Shown piece after piece: positions 1 through 6,106 of a stretch of 6,106 nt of DNA. Source of the DNA: Albidovulum sp. (GTDB lineage Bacteria > Pseudomonadota > Alphaproteobacteria > Rhodobacterales > Rhodobacteraceae). The notes below the pieces were generated by a model. That model worked only from the letters and a program-made list of their open reading frames with translations. It searched no databases and was not told the origin of the DNA. Within the stretch, counting starts at the first letter, position 1. The number at the start of each line of letters is the position of its first letter. The translations under genes were made by a program, and so were the position numbers. The stretch lies in NCBI GenBank assembly GCA_030837825.1, contig JAUQYB010000152.1, forward strand, positions 1-6,106, read 5' to 3'.

Positions 1-22
1 GACCCATCCTTGAGGCGTGATC

Positions 23-29
23 GGAGAGG
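23..29 (+). promoter_or_regulatory. Ribosome binding site of cpaC
   Basis: GGAGAGG lies eight bases before the ATG at 38 and selects that start over the in-frame GTG at 17, which would lie upstream of this site and add seven residues ahead of the signal peptide. The bases before it should hold the end of the preceding gene. Two stop codons are possible there, TGA at 11-13 or TGA at 18-20, and too few codons are visible to decide which one is used. Confidence 0.75.
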
Positions 30-37
30 CAGGTCAC

Positions 38-1447
38 ATGAGCATGAAAAGATCCCTTGCGGCAGGCATGCTGGGCGTTTCGCTCTGCATGACCGCCATT
101 CCGGCCGCCCACGCGGAAACCCTGAAGATCGTCAATGGCTCGGCAACGAGCGCGCTGACCGTTCCGATGAACCGCGCGGTGGTCGTCGAATCCGACCAGC
201 CCTTCGCCGAGCTGTCGATCGCCAACCCCGGCATCGCCGACATCTCGACGCTGTCGGACCGGTCGATCTATGTCCTCGGCAAGGCGCCGGGGCGCACCAC
301 GCTGACGCTACTGGCACCCGACGGCAAGCTGATCACCAACGTCGACGTGCAGGTCTCGCTCGACGTGGCGGAGTTCAAGGAGCGGCTCCAGCAGATCCTT
401 CCGGGCGAGAACATCGAGGTTCGCACCGCCAACGACGGCATCGTGCTGTCGGGCGTCGTCTCCTCCAGCGCCAAGCTCGACCGTGCGCTCGACCTCGCCG
501 GCCGCTATGCGCCCGACCGGGTGTCGAACCTGATGGTGGTCGGCGGCACCCAGCAGGTGATGCTGAAGGTCCGCTTCGCCGAGATGCAGCGCTCCGTCAC
601 CAAGCGGCTGCAAAGCAGCCTGTCGGTGAACAGCGTGGCGGGAAGCCGCAACAATCTCGCGATCGGCACGGGCGCGAACAAGAATGGTGCGCTGAGCGTC
701 GCCAACGGCGGGCTCGGCTCCACCTCGCAGACCGGCTCGTTCGGTGTCGGCTTCACCGCGGGCAGCCTCCAGTTCGGCGTGCTTCTCGAGGCGCTCGAGA
801 CCAAGGGCCTGGTGCGGACCCTGTCGGAGCCGAACCTGACCGCACTGTCCGGCCAGGAAGCGGCCTTCCTTGCCGGCGGCGAATATCCGATCCCGGTGCG
901 GAACGAGAACGACACTGTCACCGTCGAATACAAGCCCTTCGGCGTCGAGCTGACCTTCAGGCCGGTGGTGGTCGACGGCGACATCATCAACCTCGAGATC
1001 AACGCCGCGGTCTCCAGCCTCGACACCACGGTGCAGACCTCCGTCGGCACCGGCATCACGCTCAACGCCTTCAAGCGGCGCGAGGCGCAGACCACGGTCG
1101 AGATGCGCGACGGCCAGAGCTTCGCCATCGCGGGCCTGCTCCAGGACGACTTCACCGATTCGAACGGCCAGGTCCCCTGGCTCGGCGACGTGCCGGTGCT
1201 TGGCGCGCTCTTCCGCAGCGCCGACTTCCAGCGCAACCAGTCGGAACTGGTGATTATCATCACGCCGCACCTCGTCTCGCCGACGAGCGGCGAGGCGCTG
1301 GCGCTGCCGACCGACCGTGTCAAGGCACCGACAGAGGCGGAGCTGTTCCTCTTCGGCAAGACGGCCGCCGGTGGCAAGTCGAGGGGCGCCATCGGCGAGG
1401 TCGCCAAGCAGGACTACTCCGGCTCCTACGGCTATGTGATGGAGTGA
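38..1447 (+). CDS. cpaC: Tad/Flp pilus outer-membrane secretin CpaC (RcpA)
   Basis: This is the outer-membrane secretin through which the Flp (Tad) pilus leaves the cell; family members form a multimeric ring. The 469-residue protein has a Sec signal peptide (residues 1-26, a basic start then a hydrophobic stretch ending AHA before ETLK). A pilus-type N-terminal domain follows (about 41-106, containing ANPGIADIS and VLGKAPGRTTLTL), then a BON-like domain (about 108-169), then the type II/III secretin domain (about 173-413). The secretin part shows the LSEPNLTALSGQEAAFLAGGEYPIPV block and the C-terminal hallmark VPWLGDVPVLGALF (379-392), followed by SELVIIITPHLV. A Gly/Ser/Asn-rich stretch (about 197-241) lies inside the domain. 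The length fits alphaproteobacterial CpaC. The ATG at 38 is chosen because GGAGAGG sits eight bases upstream. The lipoprotein gene follows after five bases. Family assignment is firm; pore assembly is family knowledge. Confidence 0.96.
   Translation: MSMKRSLAAGMLGVSLCMTAIPAAHAETLKIVNGSATSALTVPMNRAVVVESDQPFAELSIANPGIADISTLSDRSIYVLGKAPGRTTLTLLAPDGKLITNVDVQVSLDVAEFKERLQQILPGENIEVRTANDGIVLSGVVSSSAKLDRALDLAGRYAPDRVSNLMVVGGTQQVMLKVRFAEMQRSVTKRLQSSLSVNSVAGSRNNLAIGTGANKNGALSVANGGLGSTSQTGSFGVGFTAGSLQFGVLLEALETKGLVRTLSEPNLTALSGQEAAFLAGGEYPIPVRNENDTVTVEYKPFGVELTFRPVVVDGDIINLEINAAVSSLDTTVQTSVGTGITLNAFKRREAQTTVEMRDGQSFAIAGLLQDDFTDSNGQVPWLGDVPVLGALFRSADFQRNQSELVIIITPHLVSPTSGEALALPTDRVKAPTEAELFLFGKTAAGGKSRGAIGEVAKQDYSGSYGYVME
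1441..1444 (+). promoter_or_regulatory. Ribosome binding site of the OmpA-type lipoprotein gene, inside the end of cpaC
   Basis: GGAG occupies the last codons of cpaC and ends eight bases before the ATG at 1453. Because the site is read through by ribosomes finishing cpaC, translational coupling of the two genes is likely (inference). It also fixes the start of the lipoprotein, since the same reading frame stays open a long way upstream with no function there. Confidence 0.65.
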
Positions 1448-1452
1448 GACCG

Positions 1453-2136
1453 ATGCGCAACACGATCAGCCTTCTCCTTCTCTCGGCGGGCCTTGCCGCG
1501 CTCGGCGCCTGCTCGAAGGAAACCAACATCGCCCGGACCTTCTATTCCGAGGCGGGATCCGAGATCGAGACCCGCGATTTCGGCAACGCGACGATGAACA
1601 ACACGCTGGTCCAGCAGGGCGAAAAGTCCTACGTGATCGATCTGACCCGGCGCTTCGCCGCCGAGGCGCCGAACACGGTCAACTTCGCCTTCGACAGCGC
1701 CGTCCTGGATGGCGAGGCGCAGGCCGCGCTGTTGCAGCAGGCGGACTGGATCCGGCAGTTCCCCGAGGTGCGTTTCCGCGTCTACGGCCATACCGACCTC
1801 GTGGGCTCGAACGCCTACAACAAGTCGCTCGGCCTGCGCCGTGCCAAGGCGGTCGTGGCCTTCCTTTCCGCCCAGGGCATCAGCCGGTCGCGGCTCGAGG
1901 CGGTGGCCTCCTTCGGCGAGACGCAGCCGCTTGTCTTCGTCCAGTCGCCCGAGCGACGCAACCGCAGGACCGTGACGGAAGTTTCGGGCTTCGTCGCCAA
2001 GAATCCCCTCGTCCTCAACGGCAAGTATGCCGAGATCATCTGGCGCGAATACGTCAGCAGCGCGGTTGCACCGCATGTGGTGGACTCGATCCAGGGTAGC
2101 GGCGGCGCCGGCGGCGCGACCGCGGGCGGCGGCTGA
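1453..2136 (+). CDS. OmpA-family peptidoglycan-binding lipoprotein of the Tad locus
   Basis: The 227-residue protein begins with a lipoprotein signal peptide: a short basic start, a leucine-rich core and the lipobox LGAC, with Cys20 as the lipidated residue. Serine at +2 predicts outer-membrane retention. Residues about 75-178 form an OmpA C-terminal domain: NFAFDSAVLD (77-86), then GHTD with Asp115, then LRRAKAVVAFL with Arg130. Asp115 and Arg130 are 15 residues apart, as in OmpA/Pal proteins where this pair binds diaminopimelate in peptidoglycan. The tail ends in a Gly/Ala-rich stretch (215-227). The gene starts five bases after cpaC and occupies the position of cpaD in the Caulobacter order, but I see no CpaD-family signature. 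Likely role, by inference: anchoring or stabilising the secretin against the cell wall. Domain call firm; role uncertain. Confidence 0.9.
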   Translation: MRNTISLLLLSAGLAALGACSKETNIARTFYSEAGSEIETRDFGNATMNNTLVQQGEKSYVIDLTRRFAAEAPNTVNFAFDSAVLDGEAQAALLQQADWIRQFPEVRFRVYGHTDLVGSNAYNKSLGLRRAKAVVAFLSAQGISRSRLEAVASFGETQPLVFVQSPERRNRRTVTEVSGFVAKNPLVLNGKYAEIIWREYVSSAVAPHVVDSIQGSGGAGGATAGGG

Positions 2137-2167
2137 GGCGGCCTGTCTTCGAATTGTTTCGCGGTTT

Positions 2168-2195
2168 GGGCGGCCCTTGGCAACAAAGGCCGCCC
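2168..2195 (+). terminator. Probable intrinsic terminator after the OmpA-type lipoprotein gene
   Basis: GGGCGGCC at 2168-2175 and GGCCGCCC at 2188-2195 form a perfect eight-base-pair GC stem with a 12-base loop, 31 bases after the lipoprotein stop codon. The following T tract is weak and delayed (TTTT at 2201-2204), so termination may be partial. No other hairpin of this strength was seen between the genes of the window. Confidence 0.6.
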
Positions 2196-2199
2196 TGCC

Positions 2200-2265
2200 A
2201 TTTTCATCGTCGCCGGATAACGCATAATTTCGGTATTTCGGCCCCAATATTGCCAAAGTTCTCAC
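2200..2265 (+). promoter_or_regulatory. Candidate promoter region for cpaE-cpaF-tadB
   Basis: Bases 2200-2260 are about 43% G+C by hand count, clearly lower than the surrounding coding DNA, and lie just after the terminator-like hairpin. Within it, ATTTCGG occurs twice in tandem with one base between (2227-2233 and 2235-2241). CGGCCCC at 2239-2245 and TTGC at 2250-2253 place GG and GC at exactly the sigma-54 -24/-12 spacing, but several consensus positions do not match. I found no convincing -35/-10 pair of the housekeeping type. That a promoter lies here is inferred from composition and position; its class is unresolved. Confidence 0.35.
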
Positions 2266-2288
2266 GGACTTTCGAAACCCGGGAACAA

Positions 2289-2330
2289 GGGCGTGGCCAG
2301 AGAGTCGCGCCCAGGTGAGTGGGACTGGGC
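2289..2330 (+). promoter_or_regulatory. Structured leader of cpaE with two overlapping hairpins
   Basis: GGGCGTG (2289-2295) can pair with CGCGCCC (2306-2312) as a seven-base-pair stem with one G-U pair and a ten-base loop. GCCCAG (2309-2314) can pair perfectly with CTGGGC (2325-2330), also across ten bases. The two stems share 2309-2312, so they cannot form together. They lie 74-115 bases before the cpaE start. This geometry resembles a conformational switch, but no ligand-binding fold or leader peptide is recognisable and short stems are common in GC-rich DNA. Confidence 0.25.
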
Positions 2331-2386
2331 CTGTAGCGACGTGACAGCCAAGCACGACAGACAGGACGAAGTCCGCCACAGGCGTG

Positions 2387-2394
2387 AAGAAGGA
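2387..2394 (+). promoter_or_regulatory. Ribosome binding site of cpaE
   Basis: AAGAAGGA ends nine bases before the ATG at 2404. It favours this start over the in-frame GTG at 2293, which would add 37 charged residues unlike any part of the CpaE fold and would use up the leader hairpins as coding sequence. Confidence 0.7.
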
Positions 2395-2403
2395 CGTGTG
2401 GGA

Positions 2404-3654
2404 ATGAGCAGTGTAGCCGCCTTGCAGCCGGAACCGGCACCGATCGTCGCGTGCACGATTTCGCGCGATGTCAGCAACTTCGACCTTCTGATCGAGGACA
2501 TGGAGGTCGAGCTTGGCGAAAGCTGGGGCGATCTTTCGTTCGACGATGCGATGTTGTTCCTGAACCAGCCCGACGCGGATGCGCTGGAATTCGTGGCGAT
2601 CGCGGTCGATTCGGACGACGAGAACGACCTCGCGCGGATTTCCGGGATCATCTCCACCGCCAAGGAAAAGGGCGTCAAGGTCATCCTGATCGCCGAGGAG
2701 GTGAGCCCGATCGCGCTCCACCAGCTCCTGCGGCTCGGCGCCGACGATTTCGTCCCCTACCCGCTGCCGGAAAACGCGCTCCACGATGCGATCGAGCGGA
2801 TGCGCCGCGCACCGGTGATCGACCAGGTGCTGGCCGAGGAGCCGGTCGCCCCCGCCTTCAAGCCGAAGGGCGACCGCGACGGCGTGATCCTGCCGGTCCA
2901 CGGGCTTGCCGGCGGCACCGGCGCCACGACCTTCGCGGTCAACCTCGCCTGGGAACTTGCCACGATCCAGAAGGCGAACGGCCCGCGGGTCTGCCTTCTC
3001 GACTTCGATTTCCAGTATGGCTCGGTCTCGACCTATCTCGACCTGCCGCGCCGCGAGGCGGTCTACGAGATGCTGTCGGACACCGCGGCGATGGACAACG
3101 TCAGCTTCCTGCAGGCGCTTCTGAACTACACCGACAAGATGCACGTGATGACGGCGCCGTCCGAAATGCTGCCTCTGGACATCGTCACCTCGGAAGACAT
3201 CAACCGCGTGCTCGACGTGGCGCGGGCGAACTTCGACTTCGTCGTCGTCGACATGCCCTCGACCGTTGTCCAGTGGACCGAGGCGGTGCTGAGCAAGGCG
3301 CATGTCTATTTCGCCACGATGGAGCTCGACATGCGCTCGGCGCAGAACGCGCTGCGGATGATCCGCGCGCTCAAGGCCGAGGAACTGCCCTTCGAGAAGC
3401 TGAGATACGTCCTCAACCGCGCGCCCAAGTTCACCGACCTTTCGGGCAAGAGCAGGGTCAGGCGGCTGGCCGAAAGCCTCGACATCACCATCGAGTTGCA
3501 GCTTCCCGATGGCTCGAAACAGGTGACGCAGTCGAATGACCACGGCCTGCCCCTGGCCGAGACCGCGGCGAAGAACCCGCTCAGGCGCGAAATCGCCAAG
3601 CTCGCAAAGTCGATCTACGACCTCAACGTCGCCGCCGAAGCGGCGGCGGTGTGA
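2404..3654 (+). CDS. cpaE: Pilus assembly/localisation ATPase-like protein CpaE (TadZ)
   Basis: CpaE/TadZ is a cytoplasmic MinD/ParA-superfamily protein that localises Tad pilus assembly, typically at a pole. In this 416-residue protein, residues about 12-135 form an atypical receiver-like domain (strands near 13-22, 63-69 and 91-97; the usual conserved lysine near ADDFVPYP is absent). Residues about 158-405 are the MinD-like domain. Its P-loop reads AGGTGATT (169-176): the signature lysine is Ala169 and the phosphate-binding lysine position is Ala174. The LLDFDFQ segment (198-204) and the Walker B-like VVVDMPS (280-286) are kept. An ATP-binding but weakly or non-hydrolysing scaffold is plausible (inference). 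It follows a 267-base gap with a terminator-like hairpin, and is followed after 29 bases by cpaF, so it probably heads a second transcription unit. The ATG at 2404 is supported by a ribosome binding site. Confidence 0.94.
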   Translation: MSSVAALQPEPAPIVACTISRDVSNFDLLIEDMEVELGESWGDLSFDDAMLFLNQPDADALEFVAIAVDSDDENDLARISGIISTAKEKGVKVILIAEEVSPIALHQLLRLGADDFVPYPLPENALHDAIERMRRAPVIDQVLAEEPVAPAFKPKGDRDGVILPVHGLAGGTGATTFAVNLAWELATIQKANGPRVCLLDFDFQYGSVSTYLDLPRREAVYEMLSDTAAMDNVSFLQALLNYTDKMHVMTAPSEMLPLDIVTSEDINRVLDVARANFDFVVVDMPSTVVQWTEAVLSKAHVYFATMELDMRSAQNALRMIRALKAEELPFEKLRYVLNRAPKFTDLSGKSRVRRLAESLDITIELQLPDGSKQVTQSNDHGLPLAETAAKNPLRREIAKLAKSIYDLNVAAEAAAV

Positions 3655-3673
3655 TCCCGCCGCAAGCCTTTTC

Positions 3674-3677
3674 GGAG
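3674..3677 (+). promoter_or_regulatory. Ribosome binding site of cpaF
   Basis: GGAG ends six bases before the ATG at 3684, in the 29-base gap after cpaE. It supports this start even though the first 60 residues of the protein are low complexity. Confidence 0.65.
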
Positions 3678-3683
3678 TAGCCC

Positions 3684-5135
3684 ATGTTCTCGCGCTTCAA
3701 GAAGCCTGACGCCGCCGCCCCGGCCGCCGCCTCGGCGGCACCCGCGGCGAAAGCCGCGGCCCCGGTCTCCGCGGAGGCGAACCGCACCGTCGTCGCGCGC
3801 CGTTCCCCGACGGCTGGGGGCAACCCCGCCCAGGCAGTCGCCGCCGACAAGGAGAAGAAGCGCAAGGAACGCATGGGCGAGCTTAAGGTCGAGCTGCACA
3901 AGCGGCTTCTCGACAACCTCAACCTCGGCGCGCTGGAACATGCCAGCGAGGCCGAGCTTCGCCAGGAAATCGTCTCGATCTCCACCGAGGCGCTCGACGA
4001 GCTGTCGGTGGTCCTGAACAAGGAGGAACGCTCCTCCCTCTTCCAGGAGCTTTATCACGAGGTCATGGGCCTCGGGCCGCTGGAGCCGCTCTTGCAGGAC
4101 GATACGGTCAACGACATCCTCGTCAACGGCCCGCAGCAGATCTTCGTGGAACGGTCGGGCAAGCTGCAACTGACCGACATCACCTTCAAGGACGAACGTC
4201 ACCTCCTGCGGATCATCGACAAGATCGTCTCGGCCGTGGGCCGGCGGGTCGATGAATCGAACCCCTATTGCGACGCGCGCCTCGCCGACGGGTCGCGCTT
4301 CAACTGCATGGTGCCGCCGATCGCGGTCGACGGCAGCCTGGTCTCGATCCGCAAGTTCAAGAAGGACAAGCTTGGCGTCGACGACCTCGTCCGCTTCGGC
4401 GCCTTCACCGAGGAGATGGCGGCCTACCTGCAGGCCGCCGTCGCCACCCGCCTCAACATCATCGTCTCGGGCGGCACCGGTTCGGGCAAGACCACCACGC
4501 TCAATGCGCTCTCGTCCTTCATCGACAACGCCGAACGGATCCTGACGATCGAGGACACGGCGGAACTCCAGCTCCAGCAGGTCCATGTCGGCCGGATGGA
4601 AAGCCGCCCGGCGAACGTCGAGGGCAAGGGCGCCGTCACCCAGCGCGACTGCTTGCGCAACGCGCTCCGGATGCGCCCCGACCGCATCATCGTCGGCGAG
4701 ACCCGCGGCGAGGAAGTGATCGACATGCTCCAGGCGATGAACACCGGCCACGACGGGTCGATGACCACGATCCACGCCAACAGCGCCCGCGACGGCATCA
4801 GCCGTCTGGAAAACATGATCGCGATGGCCGGAATCGAGATGCCGATCAAGGCGGTGCGCTCGCAGATCGCCTCGGCCGTCAACCTGATCGTGCAGGCCTC
4901 GCGCCTCCAGGACGGCTCGCGCCGGATGACCTCGATCACCGAGATCACCGGGATGGAGGGCGACGTCATCTCGATGCAGGAGATCTTCCGCTACGAACGG
5001 CTCGGCCTTGCGCCCGACGGCAAGATCATCGGCCGCTTCACCGCGACGGGCGTGCGCTCGGCCTTTGCCGACCGGTTCCGCGCCTGGGGCTACGACCTGC
5101 CCGCCTCGATCTACGAACCCGTCGCAGCGGAGTAG
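3684..5135 (+). CDS. cpaF: Tad/Flp pilus assembly ATPase CpaF (TadA)
   Basis: This is the cytoplasmic hexameric type II/IV secretion ATPase that drives Flp pilus assembly. The 483-residue protein starts with an Ala/Pro-rich, probably disordered segment (about 9-36) and a charged helical region (about 55-125). The N-terminal domain follows (about 126-245, including [21 protein letters not shown]) and then the RecA-like ATPase core. All nucleotide motifs are intact: Walker [10 protein letters not shown] (263-271, Lys269), Asp box [10 protein letters not shown] (286-295), Walker [10 protein letters not shown] (334-342, Glu339) and His box [12 protein letters not shown] (355-366). CpaF/TadA family features such as [20 protein letters not shown] (187-205 region) are also visible. 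Length is usual for the family. It partners in family knowledge with TadB/TadC, and tadB begins five bases after its stop codon, so the two are surely cotranscribed. Nothing looks broken. Confidence 0.97.
   Translation: MFSRFKKPDAAAPAAASAAPAAKAAAPVSAEANRTVVARRSPTAGGNPAQAVAADKEKKRKERMGELKVELHKRLLDNLNLGALEHASEAELRQEIVSISTEALDELSVVLNKEERSSLFQELYHEVMGLGPLEPLLQDDTVNDILVNGPQQIFVERSGKLQLTDITFKDERHLLRIIDKIVSAVGRRVDESNPYCDARLADGSRFNCMVPPIAVDGSLVSIRKFKKDKLGVDDLVRFGAFTEEMAAYLQAAVATRLNIIVSGGTGSGKTTTLNALSSFIDNAERILTIEDTAELQLQQVHVGRMESRPANVEGKGAVTQRDCLRNALRMRPDRIIVGETRGEEVIDMLQAMNTGHDGSMTTIHANSARDGISRLENMIAMAGIEMPIKAVRSQIASAVNLIVQASRLQDGSRRMTSITEITGMEGDVISMQEIFRYERLGLAPDGKIIGRFTATGVRSAFADRFRAWGYDLPASIYEPVAAE
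5129..5132 (+). promoter_or_regulatory. Ribosome binding site of tadB, inside the end of cpaF
   Basis: GGAG overlaps the last codons of cpaF and ends eight bases before the ATG at 5141. The layout copies that of the lipoprotein gene after cpaC and suggests translational coupling of cpaF and tadB. Confidence 0.65.
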
Positions 5136-5140
5136 CGCCC

Positions 5141-6106
5141 ATGATCATCAGCCCGACGCCCATCATCTACGGCCTGATCTTCATCGCCGTGCTCCTCCTT
5201 GTCGAGGGCATCTATCTCGTCGTCTTCGGCAAGTCGATCTCGCTCAACTCCAAGGTCAACCGCCGGCTCGACCTTCTGGAAAAAGGCGGCCAGCGCGAGA
5301 AGGTGCTGGAACAGCTCCGCAAGGAAGCCAGCCAGCACCTGAAGGCCAAGGGCATCCCGCTCTACTCGATCCTCGCCACCAAGGCGCAAAAGGCCAACAT
5401 CGCCTTTTCGCCGAAGGCGCTGATGGGGATCATGGCGCTTCTGACCGTGGTGGCTTTCCTCGGGCTCAAGATCGGCACCGCCGCCTCCACCCCCGTCCAG
5501 CTTGCGGTCGCGGTGGTCATGGGCGTGGGCGCGGTCTATTTCTGGATTCACCGCAAGGCAAAGAAGCGGATGGACCTCGTCGAGGAACAGCTTCCCGACG
5601 CGGTGGAGCTGATGGTCCGCTCCTTGCGCGTCGGCCATCCGTTCAACTCCGCCATCCAGATCGTCGCCAAGGAAGTGCCCGACCCCCTGGGCACCGAATT
5701 CGGCATGATCTCCGACGAAAGCGCCTATGGGCGCGAGATTTCCGAGTCGCTCAAGGATCTCGCCGAACGCATGGACATGCAGGACCTGCGCTTCCTCGCC
5801 GTCGCGGTGACGATCCAGCAGCAGTCCGGCGGCAACCTTGCCGAAATCCTCGACGGCCTCGCCAAGGTGATCCGGGCGCGCTTCCGGCTGTTCCGCCGTG
5901 TTCGCGCGATCACCGCCGAGGCGAAGTGGTCGGGCATGTTCCTGTCGGGCTTCCCTCTGGGCGTTCTCGCGGTGATCCAGATCCTGAAGCCGGACTATTT
6001 CGACACGGTGAAGGATACCGCGGCCTTCGTTCCGGCCGCGCTGATCGTCTTCACCTTCCTCGCCATCAACGTCATCTTCATGAAGATGATGGTCAACATC
6101 AAGGTC
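5141..6106 (+). CDS. tadB: Tad pilus inner-membrane platform protein TadB (CpaG), 3' edge at the window end
   Basis: TadB is one of two paralogous inner-membrane platform proteins (with TadC) related to T2SS GspF/PilC; it couples the CpaF ATPase to pilin assembly. I translated this open frame from the ATG at 5141: it begins MIISPTPIIYGLIFIAVLLL and gives 322 residues with no stop before the window ends, exactly on a codon boundary. Hydrophobic, probably membrane-spanning segments lie at about 8-29, 92-111, 117-135, 266-284 and 296-315. The T2SSF domain covers about 147-275, with LPDAVELMVRSLRVGHPFNSAI (start near 151) and the family motif region AVTIQQQSGGNLAEILDGLAKVIR (start near 222). Family TadB proteins are about this long and commonly end close to MVNIKV, so only the stop codon is probably missing. 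tadC is expected next (inference). Confidence 0.95.
   Translation, partial: MIISPTPIIYGLIFIAVLLLVEGIYLVVFGKSISLNSKVNRRLDLLEKGGQREKVLEQLRKEASQHLKAKGIPLYSILATKAQKANIAFSPKALMGIMALLTVVAFLGLKIGTAASTPVQLAVAVVMGVGAVYFWIHRKAKKRMDLVEEQLPDAVELMVRSLRVGHPFNSAIQIVAKEVPDPLGTEFGMISDESAYGREISESLKDLAERMDMQDLRFLAVAVTIQQQSGGNLAEILDGLAKVIRARFRLFRRVRAITAEAKWSGMFLSGFPLGVLAVIQILKPDYFDTVKDTAAFVPAALIVFTFLAINVIFMKMMVNIKV

Noticed and set aside
1..20. Tail of the preceding gene, presumably cpaB/rcpC
   Set aside because: Only three to five codons would be visible and two stop codons (11-13, 18-20) in different frames are possible, so neither the frame nor the product can be supported from the sequence.
308..1270. A 320-codon minus-strand open frame inside cpaC
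   Set aside because: Same composition artefact: antisense to a conserved secretin domain, with no domain of its own.
10..1452. A reading frame open without a stop from the start of the window through cpaC and into the lipoprotein gene, which would give a 708-residue fusion
   Set aside because: Its first part is the out-of-frame shadow of cpaC: an Arg/Gly/Pro-rich product with no domain. The lipoprotein has its own ribosome binding site, ATG at 1453 and lipoprotein signal peptide.
2250..2276. Housekeeping-type promoter with TTGCCA as -35 and TTCGAA as -10
   Set aside because: The spacing is short (15 bases) and the -10 match is poor.
2293..2403. In-frame GTG start that would extend CpaE by 37 residues
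   Set aside because: The extra residues are charged and unlike the CpaE fold, while the ATG at 2404 has a well-placed ribosome binding site and begins a normal CpaE N-terminus.
1432..3543. A 703-codon minus-strand open frame across the lipoprotein gene, the intergenic region and cpaE
   Set aside because: The product is rich in Arg, His, Asp, Gly and Val, with no recognisable domain, and lies antisense to two strongly supported genes. Long antisense frames are expected with strong G/C third-position bias.
3631..3647. Hairpin GCCGCCG-AAG-CGGCGGC at the end of cpaE, as a possible terminator
   Set aside because: It lies inside the coding sequence in an alanine codon run, has no following T tract at a useful distance, and cpaF starts only 29 bases after the cpaE stop codon.
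3615..4775. A 386-codon minus-strand open frame inside cpaF
   Set aside because: Antisense to the conserved ATPase core, with His/Asp/Arg-rich low-complexity product and no family resemblance.

Overview
This window is the core of a Tad (tight adherence / Flp type IVc pilus) assembly locus, all on the + strand. The DNA is GC-rich with strong G/C third-position bias. Gene order and protein sequences look like a high-GC alphaproteobacterium, most likely a Rhodobacterales/Rhodobacteraceae member. That placement is my inference from resemblance and from the OmpA-type lipoprotein sitting where Caulobacter has cpaD; no search was run.

Layout: (1) 38-1447, the outer-membrane secretin CpaC/RcpA, complete, with a signal peptide. 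(2) 1453-2136, a lipoprotein with a C-terminal OmpA peptidoglycan-binding domain, five bases after cpaC and probably translationally coupled to it. (3) 2137-2403, the only sizeable intergenic region. It holds a GC-rich inverted repeat that looks like an intrinsic terminator, then an AT-enriched stretch with a tandem 7-base repeat and a sigma-54-like -24/-12 match, then a leader with two overlapping, mutually exclusive hairpins. (4) 2404-3654, CpaE/TadZ, a MinD/ParA-like localisation protein with a degenerate P-loop. (5) 3684-5135, CpaF/TadA, the secretion ATPase with intact catalytic motifs. (6) 5141-6106, TadB/CpaG, an inner-membrane platform protein that runs to the window edge and is almost certainly complete except for its stop codon.

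From family knowledge, CpaE recruits or positions the machine, CpaF powers assembly of the Flp pilin, TadB (with TadC, presumably just downstream) forms the inner-membrane platform, CpaC is the outer-membrane channel, and the OmpA-type lipoprotein probably ties the outer-membrane part to peptidoglycan. The upstream end of the window (about the first 20 bases) would be the tail of the preceding gene, expected to be cpaB/rcpC.

I see no mobile element, RNA gene, CRISPR array or unrecognised protein system. The parts worth a second look are the transcriptional break and structured leader between the two halves of the locus, the loss of both signature lysines in the CpaE P-loop, and the OmpA lipoprotein in the cpaD position.
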